Positions 1-11,711 of a DNA stretch of 64,000 nucleotides are shown piece after piece. The position numbers and the translations under genes are program-made. The stretch is from Nageia nagi. Taxonomy: Eukaryota; Pinophyta. Where the stretch lies: assembly GCA_050084985.1 (NCBI GenBank), contig JBITNC010000001.1, positions 97,526,001 through 97,590,000 of the forward strand, read 5' to 3'. Numbering within the stretch: the first letter of the stretch is position 1; each line of letters begins with the position of its first letter. A model generated the notes under the pieces. It worked only from the letters and a program-made list of their open reading frames with translations. It was not told the DNA's origin and ran no database searches.

Positions 1-879
1 TTTACTCTAAATGAACTAAAAGCACATAAACATTTCCTATATGATTTATCTAAGCTAATTAACTCAAATAAACATACATGAATAAGGGAATATCACAATG
101 CAGTAATAGAATAATAAAATTACATTGATTTAAAGATGTAAAATAAAGCTACATGCATTAAAGAGAAAGTAATTGAATGAAATATAACTACATATGTGTC
201 CTTACATGTTTCAATGTCGAAGATATGACAAATGAACTTATCAAAAAGTTGTGATCTTGTTGTGCGAACCCCAAGCCCAACTATAGAAGAAACACCATAG
301 CAGGCATGGATCTTTGAGAGCTTAGCATGGGCATGGAAATCAACATGGGTATGAATGTTCCTAAGGAATGAGGTTCTTTTATAAGTATCGAAGATAACAG
401 ATATGATGATAATTCGAACTAAGAATGTGATTGTGTAAGTGGAGCTCAATGTGATAATAAGATTCTAGTATCAATAAGTAGCATTTAGAAACACCCAAGA
501 GTAGGGTATCGACTAGCAAGATGTAATCTTGATATTTTTTCTCCAATGTAGAGATATTTACATTTATATTAGGAATGATATCACCATTTGATCCCTTGAA
601 TATTGGTTGAAGTCATCTTGATGTACCTAACATAAAATATAAGAACACAACCTGATAAATATATGATAATAAGATAAAATATGACTAAAATGTTATTAAA
701 CATGATTAAATGTGTGTTAAAGTTGCACCTAAGTGGGACCATATTAAGGGGACCACTTTTAGATATCAATAATGAGATATTGTATCATAATAGATATTGT
801 TAAATTATTTTAGGTCTTTTTATTATTGTTTAAATTGTTAGCAAGATGATTTTGATGATGTCAAATTTTTGCATTAGGA
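1..879. other. unassigned AT-rich sequence
   Basis: No gene or recognised transposon domain is seen on either strand. The short open frames on the minus strand (120-449, 581-769) have low-complexity hydrophobic translations and no motif, so I treat them as chance. Confidence 0.5.
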
Positions 880-1122
880 TCATTATCAAATTTAAATTTA
901 TGCCCTCATTTCTTATTGCATTCTTTATTCGTGATTTGTAGTTTAAGTCTAATATCTTGATAGGATATATCGATAATCAAATTTTAGTTTGCCTTCAATT
1001 TTAAGAGGATGGGGTACATTATCATACAAGATAACTAATTTGGTATGTTGATAGCCCATAGTTATGAAGAAAGGAGGTTCAAACTTCAAAGATAAATCAT
1101 CATGACTCCACTTGATTTATAT
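880..1122 (+). repeat. dispersed repeat copy, related to 13185-13425
   Basis: This block is readily alignable by eye to 13185-13425 in the same orientation. Shared landmarks in order are a 'tttatgccct' segment, a 'gatatatcgat' segment, an 'aatttggtat' segment and a 'catcatgactccacttgatt' type end. Similarity falls away after about 1122 and 13420, which suggests a common element boundary. It may be the 3' part of an LTR of an unidentified retrotransposon family, but no coding part is attached here. Confidence 0.5.
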
Positions 1123-1433
1123 CTTGGTTGAGATTTTTTTGATAAGTAGGGTAAAAATGAGAGTTTTGAAAGGACCCATGACCTTTACATCATTTCAAGA
1201 TTTGAAATATGTACATCACAAAATTCTAAATAGAATGATTTTGATGGAGCCATCCTTCCCTCTAAATTAGGTTGACAAAGCCAAAATTGACCTACCTATT
1301 ACTACTAAATAAATTTAAAGCTAACAAGGATTTAATTACAATAATGAATTACCACTAGTCATCAAACATGGTAAGAGATTACCACTCACAAAGTTCAAAA
1401 TAGAAACCAAAAAAAAAAAATCAAGAAGTAATT

Positions 1434-1956
1434 AATTTTGTTGGAATGTATAATGCATTATTGTAAAGGTTATGTAATAATCTTTTATGTAAGTTCAATA
1501 ATACTTAAGGGTATCATTTGATACCTTAAGTATTTAAGTGAATATGATAATGTAACTTGTACTACACTCCATGTCATGAGCATGCCCATTGGGTAAAAGG
1601 TTGTGCATGTCATGCTTTTGTACCTTGGATAAAAGGGTAATCCAAAGGGGGATTTTGGCTTATAAATAGAAGGCTCCCACTTTGTGATCATACACCAATT
1701 TGTAGAGTAAAGTTATGCCATAGGATAGTGCTTAGGAGTTGAGATTAGGAGGATTGTAAGAGAGTTGTTTTGTGATTGAAATAAAGATCTAGTTAGTGGA
1801 TGTACTCCTAGTTGGAGGAACCACTTACATCTTGTGTTACATTGTGAGATTGCTTTGTGAGAATGTTTATACTTGAGTTTTTAATGTTAGAATGAGCTTC
1901 CATATGATCTTGGTAGTTTAGGATTGTATTAGTTATAGTTCAATCCCTTCAAATTT
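1434..1956 (+). mobile_element. solo LTR of a Ty1/copia element, with 5-bp target duplication
   Basis: The LTR runs from 1439 (TGTTGGAATGTATAATGC...) to 1951 (...CCCTTCA), 513 bp, with the canonical TG...CA ends. It is flanked by the direct repeat AATTT (1434-1438 and 1952-1956). A TATA box, TATAAATA, lies at 1661-1668. It is a relative of the LTRs at 3425-3909 and 11213-11711 but in the opposite orientation. No internal region is present, so it is a solo LTR left by LTR-LTR recombination. Confidence 0.85.
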
Positions 1957-3424
1957 CACCTTCCTTGAACAGAATTCAAATATGATATGGTTGTTGTCCC
2001 ATCTTTGCAAAATCCTTCAACAGAATTATTAATGCATGTATGGATAAAATATTGGCTAATAAATACACTAAGTGCACATAATATTTAGTGGAGAATACAA
2101 TTGTTAAGACTTGGAGCTTTTCCATGGTGAGAATGACTTCAAACCTACAAAAACCTTGAGCATACAAAAATATTTGCAATATCATGTGAAATTCACCACA
2201 AGAATATTACCACAATGAATGTAGCATGAAAATTATGAGCTTGGTGTATTAGGAAATCCTTCAAAAGTATAGAATCCTTTAATTATCCTTCAAATCGTAA
2301 TCTTAAAACCTTATGTAATATTGGATCAAATTAGGAGCATGAAATCATAAATGTGTAAGTGAATAATGCACAGATAGTCAAATTCTAATTGTCCATTGTG
2401 TTATGTACCTCTTTTGTAACTTAAGTCATTTATGTTTAGATACCCACTTTTGCACTTTATTTGTCTTTTAATTTATTTTAGCTCCTTTTGATGTACTTTA
2501 GTTTTTTAGGAAATATTTAGCTCTTTAGAATATTTAGACATTAGAAATTAATACAAAAATCATGAATTAAGTATGCCAATAAAATTAACTCACTTTATTT
2601 AGAAAGTATTTTTTTTATTGTCTACATTATTATTGTCATTGTTGGGACACACCATATTGTACAATAAGAAAGTGAAGCCCAATTATGGCTCCCCAAGACC
2701 TATATTAGCTTATGTTCCATATGAGATCCTCTCCTTAAAAAATATCTTTCAGCTCATACATGTCTAACTTCTAAGCGCTTCCTTCATTGATCTTTATATC
2801 AACTTTATGGATAATGTTGAAGTCATCTTTTCCATTAATTCAAGAGTTGTAGAGGTTGTATTTTATTAAATCTTACCAATTATCCTAAAAATTTCATGAA
2901 TCCTCCATTCTTGACAAGAATATCATCACTTGCTTGTTGGATAGAATAATATTTGACTATGGAAGGCTAAAAAACCATCCCCATCCAAGTTTACCACATC
3001 AAAAATGCACCAATGTAAGATTAAGGATGAACAAAACATACCCCACCATTATGTGGAATAGATACACTATGCACACCCCTTCCCAAGCATTGAAAATCAT
3101 GAACCAACATCTTATGATCAAGAAGAAGAAACACCCATTACATATAACTTCAAAGGGAGTGTAGAAAGTCATCAAACAGATGTAGATCCATCATACCTTG
3201 ACCAACCAAACTCCACCATTTAGCACATTCTCATATCATTCGAGAGATCCCACATTCCATAGCTCACCTAGCTTGATTTCCATGAGAATATTGTAGATCT
3301 TTTATTCACCAAAAATTTGAAGAAGACACCATTAGAAACTGGCCATGAAAAACTCACATCAATCCTCCATTATTTCTTCTTCCATCAAATCTAGGTCATT
3401 CTCAAGGATCTTCCTAGATCTATT
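1957..3424. other. unassigned intergenic sequence
   Basis: No coding domain, RNA gene or repeat could be recognised. The plus-strand open frame at 2934-3164 is rich in Lys, His and Pro, has no motif, and sits in non-coding-looking sequence. Confidence 0.4.
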
Positions 3425-3909
3425 TGAGAGAGTTGAACTATAACATGAATAACTCTAAACTCCCAAGATCACATGAAATCTCACAATACATATCTAATAA
3501 ACTCACAAATATAACACAAGATGTAAGTGGTTCTTACAACTAGGAGTACATCCACTAACTAGATCTCTCTTCTTAACAAATATGAACTCTTACAATCCTC
3601 CTACACTTTTCTCCTAAACACTATCCTATAGCATAAATTTACTCCATAAATTGGTGTGTAATCACAAAAAGGGAGCCTTCTATTTATAGATCAAAATTAC
3701 TCTTTAGATCATGCTTTTATCCAATGTACAAAAGCATGACATGCATATCCTTTTAACCAAGGGGCATGCTCATGACATGGAATGTAGGATAAGTAACATT
3801 ATCATATCCACTTAAATATTTAAGGTATCAAATGATACCCTTAATTATTAGAGAACTTACATAGAAGATTATTACATAACCTTTAAATAATGCATTATAC
3901 ATTCCAACA
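3425..3909 (-). repeat. 3' LTR of element A
   Basis: On the minus strand it starts TGTTGGAATGT and ends CAACTCTCTCA. It is about 485 bp and lacks a segment of roughly 14 bp that is present in the partner LTR at 11213-11711. It is immediately preceded (minus strand) by a polypurine tract at 3910-3921. Confidence 0.85.
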
Positions 3910-3921
3910 CTCCCCCTTAAT
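3910..3921 (-). other. polypurine tract of element A
   Basis: Minus-strand ATTAAGGGGGAG directly abuts the TG of the 3' LTR. This is the expected plus-strand DNA primer for LTR retrotransposons. The same motif precedes the 3' LTR of element B. Confidence 0.75.
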
Positions 3922-4000
3922 GCAATATTGGAATAGAATGAATAATAGAAAAGAAAGAGAGAAAGTAAGAGAGTTCTCATCCAAATAGATACAATAAATA

Positions 4001-4200
4001 TGAGACATTTTTACATATTTGTGAAGTAAGAAAGATCTAATTTGAGATTCACTACTTTGACAAATACAATCATTAACCATAACCAATTTCAATGTAAGAT
4101 GAGAAATTTTTACATATTTGTGAAGTAAAAAAGATCTAATTTGAGATTCAGTACTTTGACAAATACAATCATTAACCATAACCAATTTCAATGTACATGA
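4001..4200 (-). repeat. 99-bp tandem duplication in the 3' UTR of element A
   Basis: Two nearly identical copies of about 99 bp lie in tandem; the shared 'tacatatttgtgaagtaa' starts at 4012 and again at 4111. Only a few bases differ between the copies. The equivalent region of element B (about 24330-24480) has one copy. It lies just upstream of the polypurine tract on the minus strand. Confidence 0.8.
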
Positions 4201-4509
4201 AGTAGTCATCCAATTGGAAGTCATGAAGAGTCTCTAAGAGCCTGCATCTCTAGGATAAATAGCCTACAACCTCAAAGGAACCTACAAGTCATAAGTAGCT
4301 CAAATAATAAGATTAGTTAAATGCAATATATTCATATCAACAAGGATAGATGAATAACTCAAATACCATCATGAATTGATCAATAGTGCATTATAAGTCA
4401 TAACGAAGATGCCAAGCTAAAACTCATAGTCGCCTGCTGTATATAAAATATGTGTTGATTATCATTACAAAATAGAACATGCACATATGAATTCCTCACA
4501 TATGGATAA

Positions 4510-6330
4510 CTAAATAGTGTCAAAATACACATAATAATTTCTCGCACATGGATAACTAAATAGGGTTATATTGGTAAATCTTTTTGCTTTTAAAATTTTA
4601 TACAAGTTCTTCATGCAGAGCAAACTTACCATGAAGATGTACAATAAAATCAACACTATACAACATAAAAATCCTCCTAATGGTGAAGTTGTTATCACAA
4701 AATGAATCAACACAAGAATTAAAACTTCACTCCTCCTTGAGGGAAACTTCACCAACCTGATAGCATCCTTAAGATTATAGAATTGAACTTTCGAGAGGAG
4801 CTTGGTGAACAAATCGATGGAGTTTAAGGTGGATGGAAAATACTCTAGATGTATGATGCCATCAAAAACCTTCTCCCTGATAAAATGGGTATGGATTTCC
4901 ACATATTTTGTTCTCTTATGGAATACAAGATTCTTAACCAAAAAAATAACCAACTAATTATCTAAAAAAATCAAACATGAGCCACCTTACTCATACCTAA
5001 TTTTTTTCAGAAGATGCATTAGCCAAATGGCTTTCAAGGATGCAACAAATATGGTACAATATTCAACTTCTATGATGGAAAGAGAAATAGTAGGCTAATT
5101 TTTGGAATCCTAAGAGATATCACTTGAATCAATGCTAAACATATACGTAGAGGTTGATTTTCTATCATCTCTATCTTTTCCATACTTAGAATCTGAGAAT
5201 CTAGAGAGAACAAACAAAGGTAACTTAGAATACTTGAAAGCAAGATACTTAGTTCTTACAACATATCTCAAGATTTTTTTAATAGCATTGAGGTGCTTAA
5301 CATATGGTTTCTACATGAATCGAGCTATCAAATTCATAGTAAAGGCAATATCAAGCCTAGAAATAGTCAAATACAAAAGACTACCAATTAATTGCCTATA
5401 AGCTGTAGCATTAGCTAACTGAGAGTTGGAACTTAGAGAAATAGTGATTCTAAAAGAGATTAGGATCATAGCATATCTACACTCCTCCATTCCAAACTTC
5501 TACAAGATGTCTGATATATACTTAGATTAACTGAGATAAGTACAATCTTTGTATTGATACACTTGCATTTTAAGATAGTAGTGTAAAAGACCAAGATCAG
5601 TCATTTCAAATGTTATCATAAGTTTGGATATGCACTCTTAAATGATTTCATCATTATTTCTAGTAATCAAAAGATCATCCACATAAAGGAGAATCAAGAT
5701 CACGTCGTTTCATTGATTGAGCACATATATATTAGAGTCAAAAAACACTTGGAGAATCCAATATCTATAAAATACCCTAAAATTTTCTTTTACCAGGCTC
5801 TAGGTGCTTGCTTAAGTCCATATAATGACTTCTTTAGCTTGCATATAAAGGACTCTTTATCTTCCATAATAAACCCTTTTGATTGATTTATGAATATTTC
5901 CACATCTAAGTCACCATTGAGAAGTGCACCCTTAACGTTAAGTTGAAAAACTTTCCATCCTTAAGCTGTAAAAAGAGTAAGGATAATTCTCATAGTAGAC
6001 ATCATTGCCATAGGAGTGAAGGTTTTCTCATAATATACATTATATTTCTGAGAAAAACTACTAATCTTGCTTTGTTTTTCTCAATATCTCCAACTAAATT
6101 GAACTTGACCTTATAGATGCACTTATTGCCAATCAATTTTTTTCATTGGGATAAGGAACCAAGTACCAAGTTTTATTTTTTATAAGCGTCTCATACTCCA
6201 CTTTCATGGCTTCCATCCAACATTCATGCTTTGAAGCTTCTTTGAAAGATGAGGGCTCATGCTTGTTGTCAATCTTTGTAAATAAGAATTTGTTCAAGGT
6301 TATACTCCTTGTTACCCTTTGAGTTGGAGA
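4510..6330 (-). pseudogene. element A reverse transcriptase / RNase H, degenerate
   Basis: The minus-strand translation contains recognisable copia RT and RNase H blocks in several frames. The best-preserved stretch is the RNase H end near 4740-4953, with FHKRTKYVEIHTHFIREKV, the block that normally closes copia RNase H (compare element B at 23430-23490). The RT part at 5100-6200 aligns to element B by eye but is cut by stops. The plus-strand open frame at 5132-5401 is only its antisense shadow. This enzyme would copy the element RNA into DNA in virus-like particles; this copy cannot. Confidence 0.8.
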
Positions 6331-6369
6331 GTTTTGTTCTTGAGGTGACTTATCTAGATCAATATCTAA

Positions 6370-7330
6370 CTAGCTAGGTGCAACTGAAGAGTCCTCTAGA
6401 TCATCAACATCCTCATTAGAAGTAGATTCTTTAAAAAGTTCATTAAACTTTACATCCTTTGAAATAAACACGGCTTTGTAGGATGGAGAGTAGAGCCTGT
6501 AGCCTCTATGTTGACTATCATAACTCACAAAGATGCATTTTTTAACTCTTTTATCTAACTTTTTTCTTTTTCTTAGAAATAATGAAGGAGAATGATTCAC
6601 AACCAAACACCTTAAGGTGATAAATGTTAGGTTTTCTTCTTGACCATGCCTCAAAAGGAGTTTTACCTTAAATAACTTTTATGGGATACCTATTCAAGGT
6701 GTAAATAGTAATGCTCATAACTTCACCTCATAAGAAACTAGAAAGATTACCCAACATGTATCTAGCCATTTTCATAATTATTCTATTTTTTATTTTGGCA
6801 ACACCATTTTGTTGAGGAGTGTAAAGAATCGTAAACTACCTCTTGATTCCATACTTAGCATAATAATCATTGAACTCATTATTGTTATATTCTCTTCTAT
6901 TATCTGATCTCAACATCTTGATTTTAAGGTTAGTTTGATTCTCAAAAAAGACCTTAAAAATATTAAATCTTTAAATATTTGATCCTTGTGCTCAAGTAGA
7001 TACCCAAAGGTCATCCTACTAAAGTCATCAATGAAGTTCAAAATGTAAGATGCTACTTCAAGTGATTTAGTTTAAAACAAACCCATTAAATCTGAATGCA
7101 CAAGTTGAAGAGGTTAAGATGCTCTTGTTGCCTTATATTTTTTAAACTTTTATTTATGCATCTTGTCAAGAATGCATTTTTTGCATAGACCAACCAAAAA
7201 AAAATTGAAGCAAACTTTTCACAAGTTATTAGTCTTTCATAACTTGAATACTCTTGTGGTTAAGGTGACCTAAACATTGATGCCAAAGATTACCTCTAAA
7301 ATACATATCTTTAATGGAACTTGATCTATA
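6370..7330 (-). pseudogene. element A integrase region, degenerate
   Basis: Minus strand. The segment at 6370-6654 contains RKKLDKRVKKCIFVSYD followed by a 'GYRLYSPSYKAVFISKDVKF' block, the conserved C-terminal region of copia integrases just before RT. Upstream, toward 7330, the zinc-finger and core-domain parts are visible only as broken pieces in different frames. It matches element B 21106-21978 in order and content. Confidence 0.75.
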
Positions 7331-7394
7331 ATGTAAAAATCATCTTCATTGATCCTTTAACCAATGTGTCAAGTTCTTTCTTAATGCAATAAGA

Positions 7395-7667
7395 TTAAGA
7401 ATCAAACTTAAAAGAGTACTCTTTTCTAGTAACTTGGATCATGAAGAGAAGGTTCATCCTTAACTTAGGAACATAGAGAACATTTTCAAGAACCTTCTTG
7501 TGAATCAACACACTCTTAATTCTTTGGACTTCAAAGGTAGAGTTATCACCTATCATAACTGAATCTTTTCCATACTTATAAAAATTCTCAAACTTTTCCT
7601 TTTCAAAGCATAAATGATTAGTGCAACTAGAATCAATAACCCAATCAGATGAAAAAGAGTGAGACAT
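7395..7667 (-). pseudogene. element A aspartic protease fragment
   Basis: About 90 residues on the minus strand, with WVIDSSCTNHLC where active copia proteases have DSG(A/C)(T/S). The Gly of the DSG catalytic triad is Ser here, which should abolish activity. The downstream block NVLYVPKLRMNLL is the conserved C-terminal part of the copia protease domain. In an active element the enzyme would cleave the Gag-Pol polyprotein. Confidence 0.8.
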
Positions 7668-7699
7668 GGAGTAGAGTGCCGTAGCAAAACCAACTTGAA

Positions 7700-8662
7700 T
7701 ATTCTTCTTTTTTTTTAAGTTTTTTACATTTTTATTACCTTTATTCTTTTTGTCTCTTTTATTTTTGTAGCAACCAACTTCTTTATGACCTTAGATGCCA
7801 TAGTAGTTACAATTACCATCAAACATTTCTTTAGGATATGGATTATTTGCTTTACCTTTTCCATCTTTTTACTTGAAGTGGTTGCTGTTATTCCCGTTGT
7901 TGTTGTTGTTGATCCTATTATTACCATTATTACCATTGTTCCTGCTAATGTAGCCATTGCTTATTTTTTCAAACCTTTTGGAGGAATGAGGATAAGATTT
8001 CTTTTGATAGTTAAACTTCTTGAAAGAGGTTTTGATTACTCCAAAAGCAACATTATTATCCTTAGGAGAAAAAATCAACACTTTTTTATTAAAATTTTTC
8101 TCATACTTCAAAAAGAGCCTAAAAAAGTTCTCAAAAGAGAAGATTTCTTCTTCATCATCAAGCCTTATTTCCATAACCGTCATAAAGTTTTCAAACTTTG
8201 AAAAAAGGCTTTGAAGAATGATGAAGACCATGAACTCATTATTGATCCAATTGCATCCATAAGCAACAAGTTAGGTCCTTAGATCAATGATTTGTTCAAG
8301 TACATAGCCACATTTTCATCTTTCCCTTGATGAGATTGAAGTAATTTTTGAAGAATAGTAAACCTTATTAAAAACTTTGAACCAAAGTATATTTACTTAA
8401 GCTTATCCTAAGCTTTCTTTCTTGAGGTTGAAAAGGAAATCCTCAGGAGCACATCATCTGAAACTTCATGGAAGATCATGGAGGTTACCAACTCATTCTT
8501 TGTGTTGTAAGCCTCTAGTGTCTTCTCATCTGTAGAAGGTACAAAGTTCTCATTCACTATTTACTAAAGCTTTCTTGCTTGCAATTTAGCTCTCATCCAA
8601 GGTTTTCAACTACCAAATTTGAAACCATCAAGAATGTGTTTGGGTAAAAAAGATTCTCCCAT
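7700..8662 (-). pseudogene. element A gag, degenerate
   Basis: The probable gag start is the minus-strand ATG at 8662, beginning MGESFLPKHILDG, matching MVETFIPKHILDG of element B. The frame is interrupted several times. The longest remaining piece (7869-8231) keeps the mid-gag block FIILQSLFSKFENFMTVME. It ends in an Asn/Gly-rich tract (about 7870-7960) from expanded AAT/AAC codons where element B has a Lys-rich region before the zinc knuckle. No intact CCHC box is seen. Confidence 0.75.
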
Positions 8663-10009
8663 TTGCTACACAAGAATGTGAAAAAAATAAGTATGTGGTT
8701 TAATAAACAACATTAAATGTTAAGTTTTAACCAAGTAAATAATACATGTTAAATTTAACGCTAAAGTCATGCTTGATTTGATTCACTAGTGCAAATATTT
8801 TATAACTCAAATAATAATCTATGTACCCAAATACATTTCTCATCTCAAGAATCGTAGATGTAAAGTGACATTGTTAAAATTTATTTTTTTATCTAAAATT
8901 AAACCTTCACTTGGATGCCTGCATAAGAGGAGCCCAAGTACTACCAATCTCAACCAGTTCGCCTTGATCAGTATTATACTTTCTCACAAGAAGAAGTACC
9001 TACTATTTTCTAAGGTTATAATATTTATTAGATCAATCTAATTATTAATATTGATTAAGTTTCAAATTATTCTCTTAGGTTATGAGGATAATCCTTGGAA
9101 GGACGTGTGGACATGTGGTATCACTAAACACATACCTGCCCACCTATTAGAGTTATGTCCATACCAATAGAGAACTTAGGGGTAATTGAGAAGTATGAAC
9201 TTTTCACCATTTGGATCATCAAATTTAAAAGCTCCAATCCACTTGTCCTCACCTCATGGCTCCCCAAACAAGTCATGTTGCAGAATGTATGTGTGAATGT
9301 GTTCATTTTAGGAGGTTGCTCATTTCAATATTTACGATTTTACTTGCATAAGCAAATAAAGAAAAAAATTACCAAACATGAAGTAAAGAGCTTAAAATGA
9401 AACATCATTCATTCATAACTTGAAACCTAAGAATCCAATGGATTTTGTTTACTAACCCCTAAAAGATATCTTTACATAGGTCCATAATTTGCACAAGTTG
9501 ACTTTGCATAAGGAAGTAAAAATTAAGGAGTCATCAAATGCATCATAACTTTAAAAAATGTAATAAGCATGCATTATTCTCATAGCTTAGACATTTTAAG
9601 TAAGCATGCATCATTCCTACACAAGAACTAGTTCATTTATGAAGACTTTTGAAGAAAAAAAAATACTTAAGAGGCATAAACATGCATTATTTCCTTAATT
9701 TGCATAAGTCTATCTATCTATCACTTTGCAATATAAAAAAAATTCATCAAATAAATAAATCCATTTGTTAACTTTGCATAAAAGAATTTAGAAAAGTAAG
9801 GAGACATCAAATGCAATATCTAAATAAAAAAAATAAGTAAAAAATTATACAAATTCCTTCTCTTTTACTTAAAAAATTATTCCTTAAAGATAGCATACTA
9901 GTTTACCTTAAAAATTTAATTAAAGAAAGAATGTAAAAAATACTTGCATGCTAAAATATCTTCTAATATATAAAAAAATATTCCCCATTTAGAGATAAAA
10001 GAAATACAA

Positions 10010-10200
10010 GGCCATGATGGTGGGCAGTGGAGCGAAGGAGTAGCAGGTCGCAGGAAAAGGCCACGATGGTGGGCGGAGCAGCAGTAGGCTGCAGGAAGAG
10101 GCTACAACGGTGGGCGGAGGAGTGGTAGATCGCGGGCAAATCCCACGACGGTAGGAAGCAGAGCAGTAGACTACAAGAAAAGGCCATGAGGACCAGATCC
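10010..10200. repeat. GC-rich minisatellite, about 41-bp unit, in the element A leader
   Basis: Units start near 10010, 10059, 10100, 10141 and 10182, with core 'ggccacgatggtgggcgg...gcaggaaaa'. Spacing is 49 bp and then about 41 bp. The GC content is strikingly higher than the flanking AT-rich leader. Open frames read through it on the minus strand (9963-10346, 9989-10264) but they are repeat translations with no recognised domain. Confidence 0.75.
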
Positions 10201-10706
10201 GCAAGGCCCACAGCCAACCAAAAAACTGCGACAGGTGCAGCAGCTGTCCGCCCCTCCAAAACACAAAAAAATGTTGTATTCAAGATATTTATTTTGCTGT
10301 GTGGTTCACGGCTTGTAGCAGTCTTCTTCTCCGTGATAGTTACCAAAATTTAAAATAATTTGTATTCGAAAATTTGAAACAGCTTTGAAATATTTTGGTA
10401 GATTTCTGATAGAGATAGAAAAACTAGTTTCCTTTGTTTTTTTTTTATTTAACTCCTTCCACTTTTTTTTAATTGAAATGTAAATATTTAAAAAAAAAAT
10501 AGATAAAAAAAATTACTTTCATCATATTTTACACTTCAATTTGTGTAATAAGAAAATATATGCAAAAAAAATGCAAATTTAACTATAACATATTATTGGT
10601 ATTTTGAGTAAAAAATTTGCATTTATTAAAATAGTGTTAGTAATAATATAGCAACAATATGTAACATATATTAAAAAAAAAAAGTGCAATTTTTTTTTGA
10701 ATGAAG

Positions 10707-10850
10707 GTTTGCAGGAAATTAACACCCGCCATTTATTACATTAGTCATATCCACTTGCAAGTGAGGGGGTGAGATTTGAACATGGGGTCTCCCATGAACA
10801 ACTCGAGAGATTTCAACTACCCCTCTCACCAACTCCCCTACACTTGCTGG
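10707..10850 (-). repeat. possible SINE or LINE-tail copy inserted in the element A leader
   Basis: This is a T-rich start followed by a block containing 'gagatttgaacatggggtct' and an 'accaactcccct' type end. The minus-strand complement of 'gagatttgaaca' resembles a pol III B box (GTTCAAATC). Similar blocks lie at 47640-47780 and 58910-59050. The classification is tentative. Confidence 0.35.
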
Positions 10851-11198
10851 ATAAAGTGCAATTTTTGTATACTAACCCCTTTTTAAAAAGTGTAGCAATT
10901 GAAAATTGCAAGTAACATAGATTAGTAAAAAATTGCAACTTTGTTAGCCATAATAACCTCTTTTTTATTAAAAAAAAAAAAAAAGAACTAACACATAGCA
11001 AGTAATATGTTAGTAGCATAGTACTATAATAAAAAATAACCAAGATGAGCAAATGAAGGATTTTGTACCTTCTCTTAGCTTTACCTCAATAATGAAGAAA
11101 GGAGGTGTAGGATGAATGAATATCATCAAGTTGTAGAAGTGGAGCTTCCACTCAAAGAAGAAGAGCTTCCAAACCAAGAAGAAGAGCTTCCACACCAA

Positions 11199-11210
11199 GC
11201 TCTAATACCA
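11199..11210 (-). other. primer-binding site of element A
   Basis: Minus-strand TGGTATTAGAGC lies two bases inside the 5' LTR. It differs by one base from TGGTATCAGAGC, the complement of the 3' end of plant initiator tRNA-Met, the usual copia primer. Confidence 0.75.
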
Positions 11211-11212
11211 AA

Positions 11213-11711
11213 TAAGAGAGTTGAACTATAACATAAACAACTCTAAACTCCCAAGATCATATGAAATCTCACAATACACATCTAATAAACTCACAAAGCA
11301 ATCTCACAAAGATAACACAAGATGTAAGTGGTTCCTCCAACTAGGAGTACATCCACTAACTAGATCTCTTTTCTTAACAAATATGAACTCTTACAATCCT
11401 CCTACTCTTTTCTCCTAAACACTATCCTATAGCACAAATTTACTCCACAAATTGGTGTGTAATCACAAAGAGTGAGCCTTCTATTTATAGGCTAAAATCC
11501 CTCTTTGGATCACCCTTTTATCCAATGTACAAAAGCATTACATGCACACCCTTTTGCCCAAGGGGCATGCTCATAACATGAAGTGTAGGATAAGTAGGAT
11601 TATTATATTCACTTAAATACTTAAGGTATCAAATGATACTCTTAAGTATTAGTGAACCTATATAGAATATTATTACATAACCTTTACAATAATGCATTAT
11701 ACATTCCAACA
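11213..11711 (-). repeat. 5' LTR of element A
   Basis: About 499 bp. On the minus strand it starts TGTTGGAATGT and ends in CTCTTA, a decayed form of the CTCTCA end of the partner LTR. A TATA-type motif (CTATAAATAG, minus strand) lies near 11485. It is colinear with 3425-3909, with scattered differences and a roughly 14-bp indel, so this is an older insertion than element B. Confidence 0.85.

Larger units (their letters stand above)
8663..11198 (-). other. element A 5' leader, non-coding
   Basis: About 2.5 kb lies between the PBS and gag. It is AT-rich except for a GC-rich minisatellite at 10010-10200. Near the LTR (11145-11200) a short tandem repeat of an 'aagagcttccacaccaag' type unit is present about three times. 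A segment at 10707-10850 looks like an inserted short retroelement. No credible gene is seen in it. Confidence 0.6.
3425..11711 (-). mobile_element. element A: full-length but decayed Ty1/copia retrotransposon
   Basis: Read on the minus strand, the order is 5' LTR (11213-11711), PBS, a long leader, gag, protease, integrase, RT/RNase H, polypurine tract and 3' LTR (3425-3909). PR-INT-RT-RH order is diagnostic of Ty1/copia. The coding part is broken by many stops and frameshifts, so the copy is dead. Its protein fragments are close to those of elements B (15863-25027) and C (47820-52755), so all three are one lineage. The flanks, CTATT on the left and CTCTC on the right, do not match, so no target duplication is recognisable. 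Confidence 0.85.

Noticed and set aside
2934-3164. 76-residue plus-strand frame
   Set aside because: No motif, no neighbours, composition like random AT-rich sequence.
5132-5401. Plus-strand open frame
   Set aside because: Antisense shadow of element A RT/RNase H.
7785-8201. 138-residue plus-strand open frame
   Set aside because: It is the antisense of the Asn/Gly-rich gag of element A; the Val/Ile-rich translation comes from reversed AAT/AAC codons.
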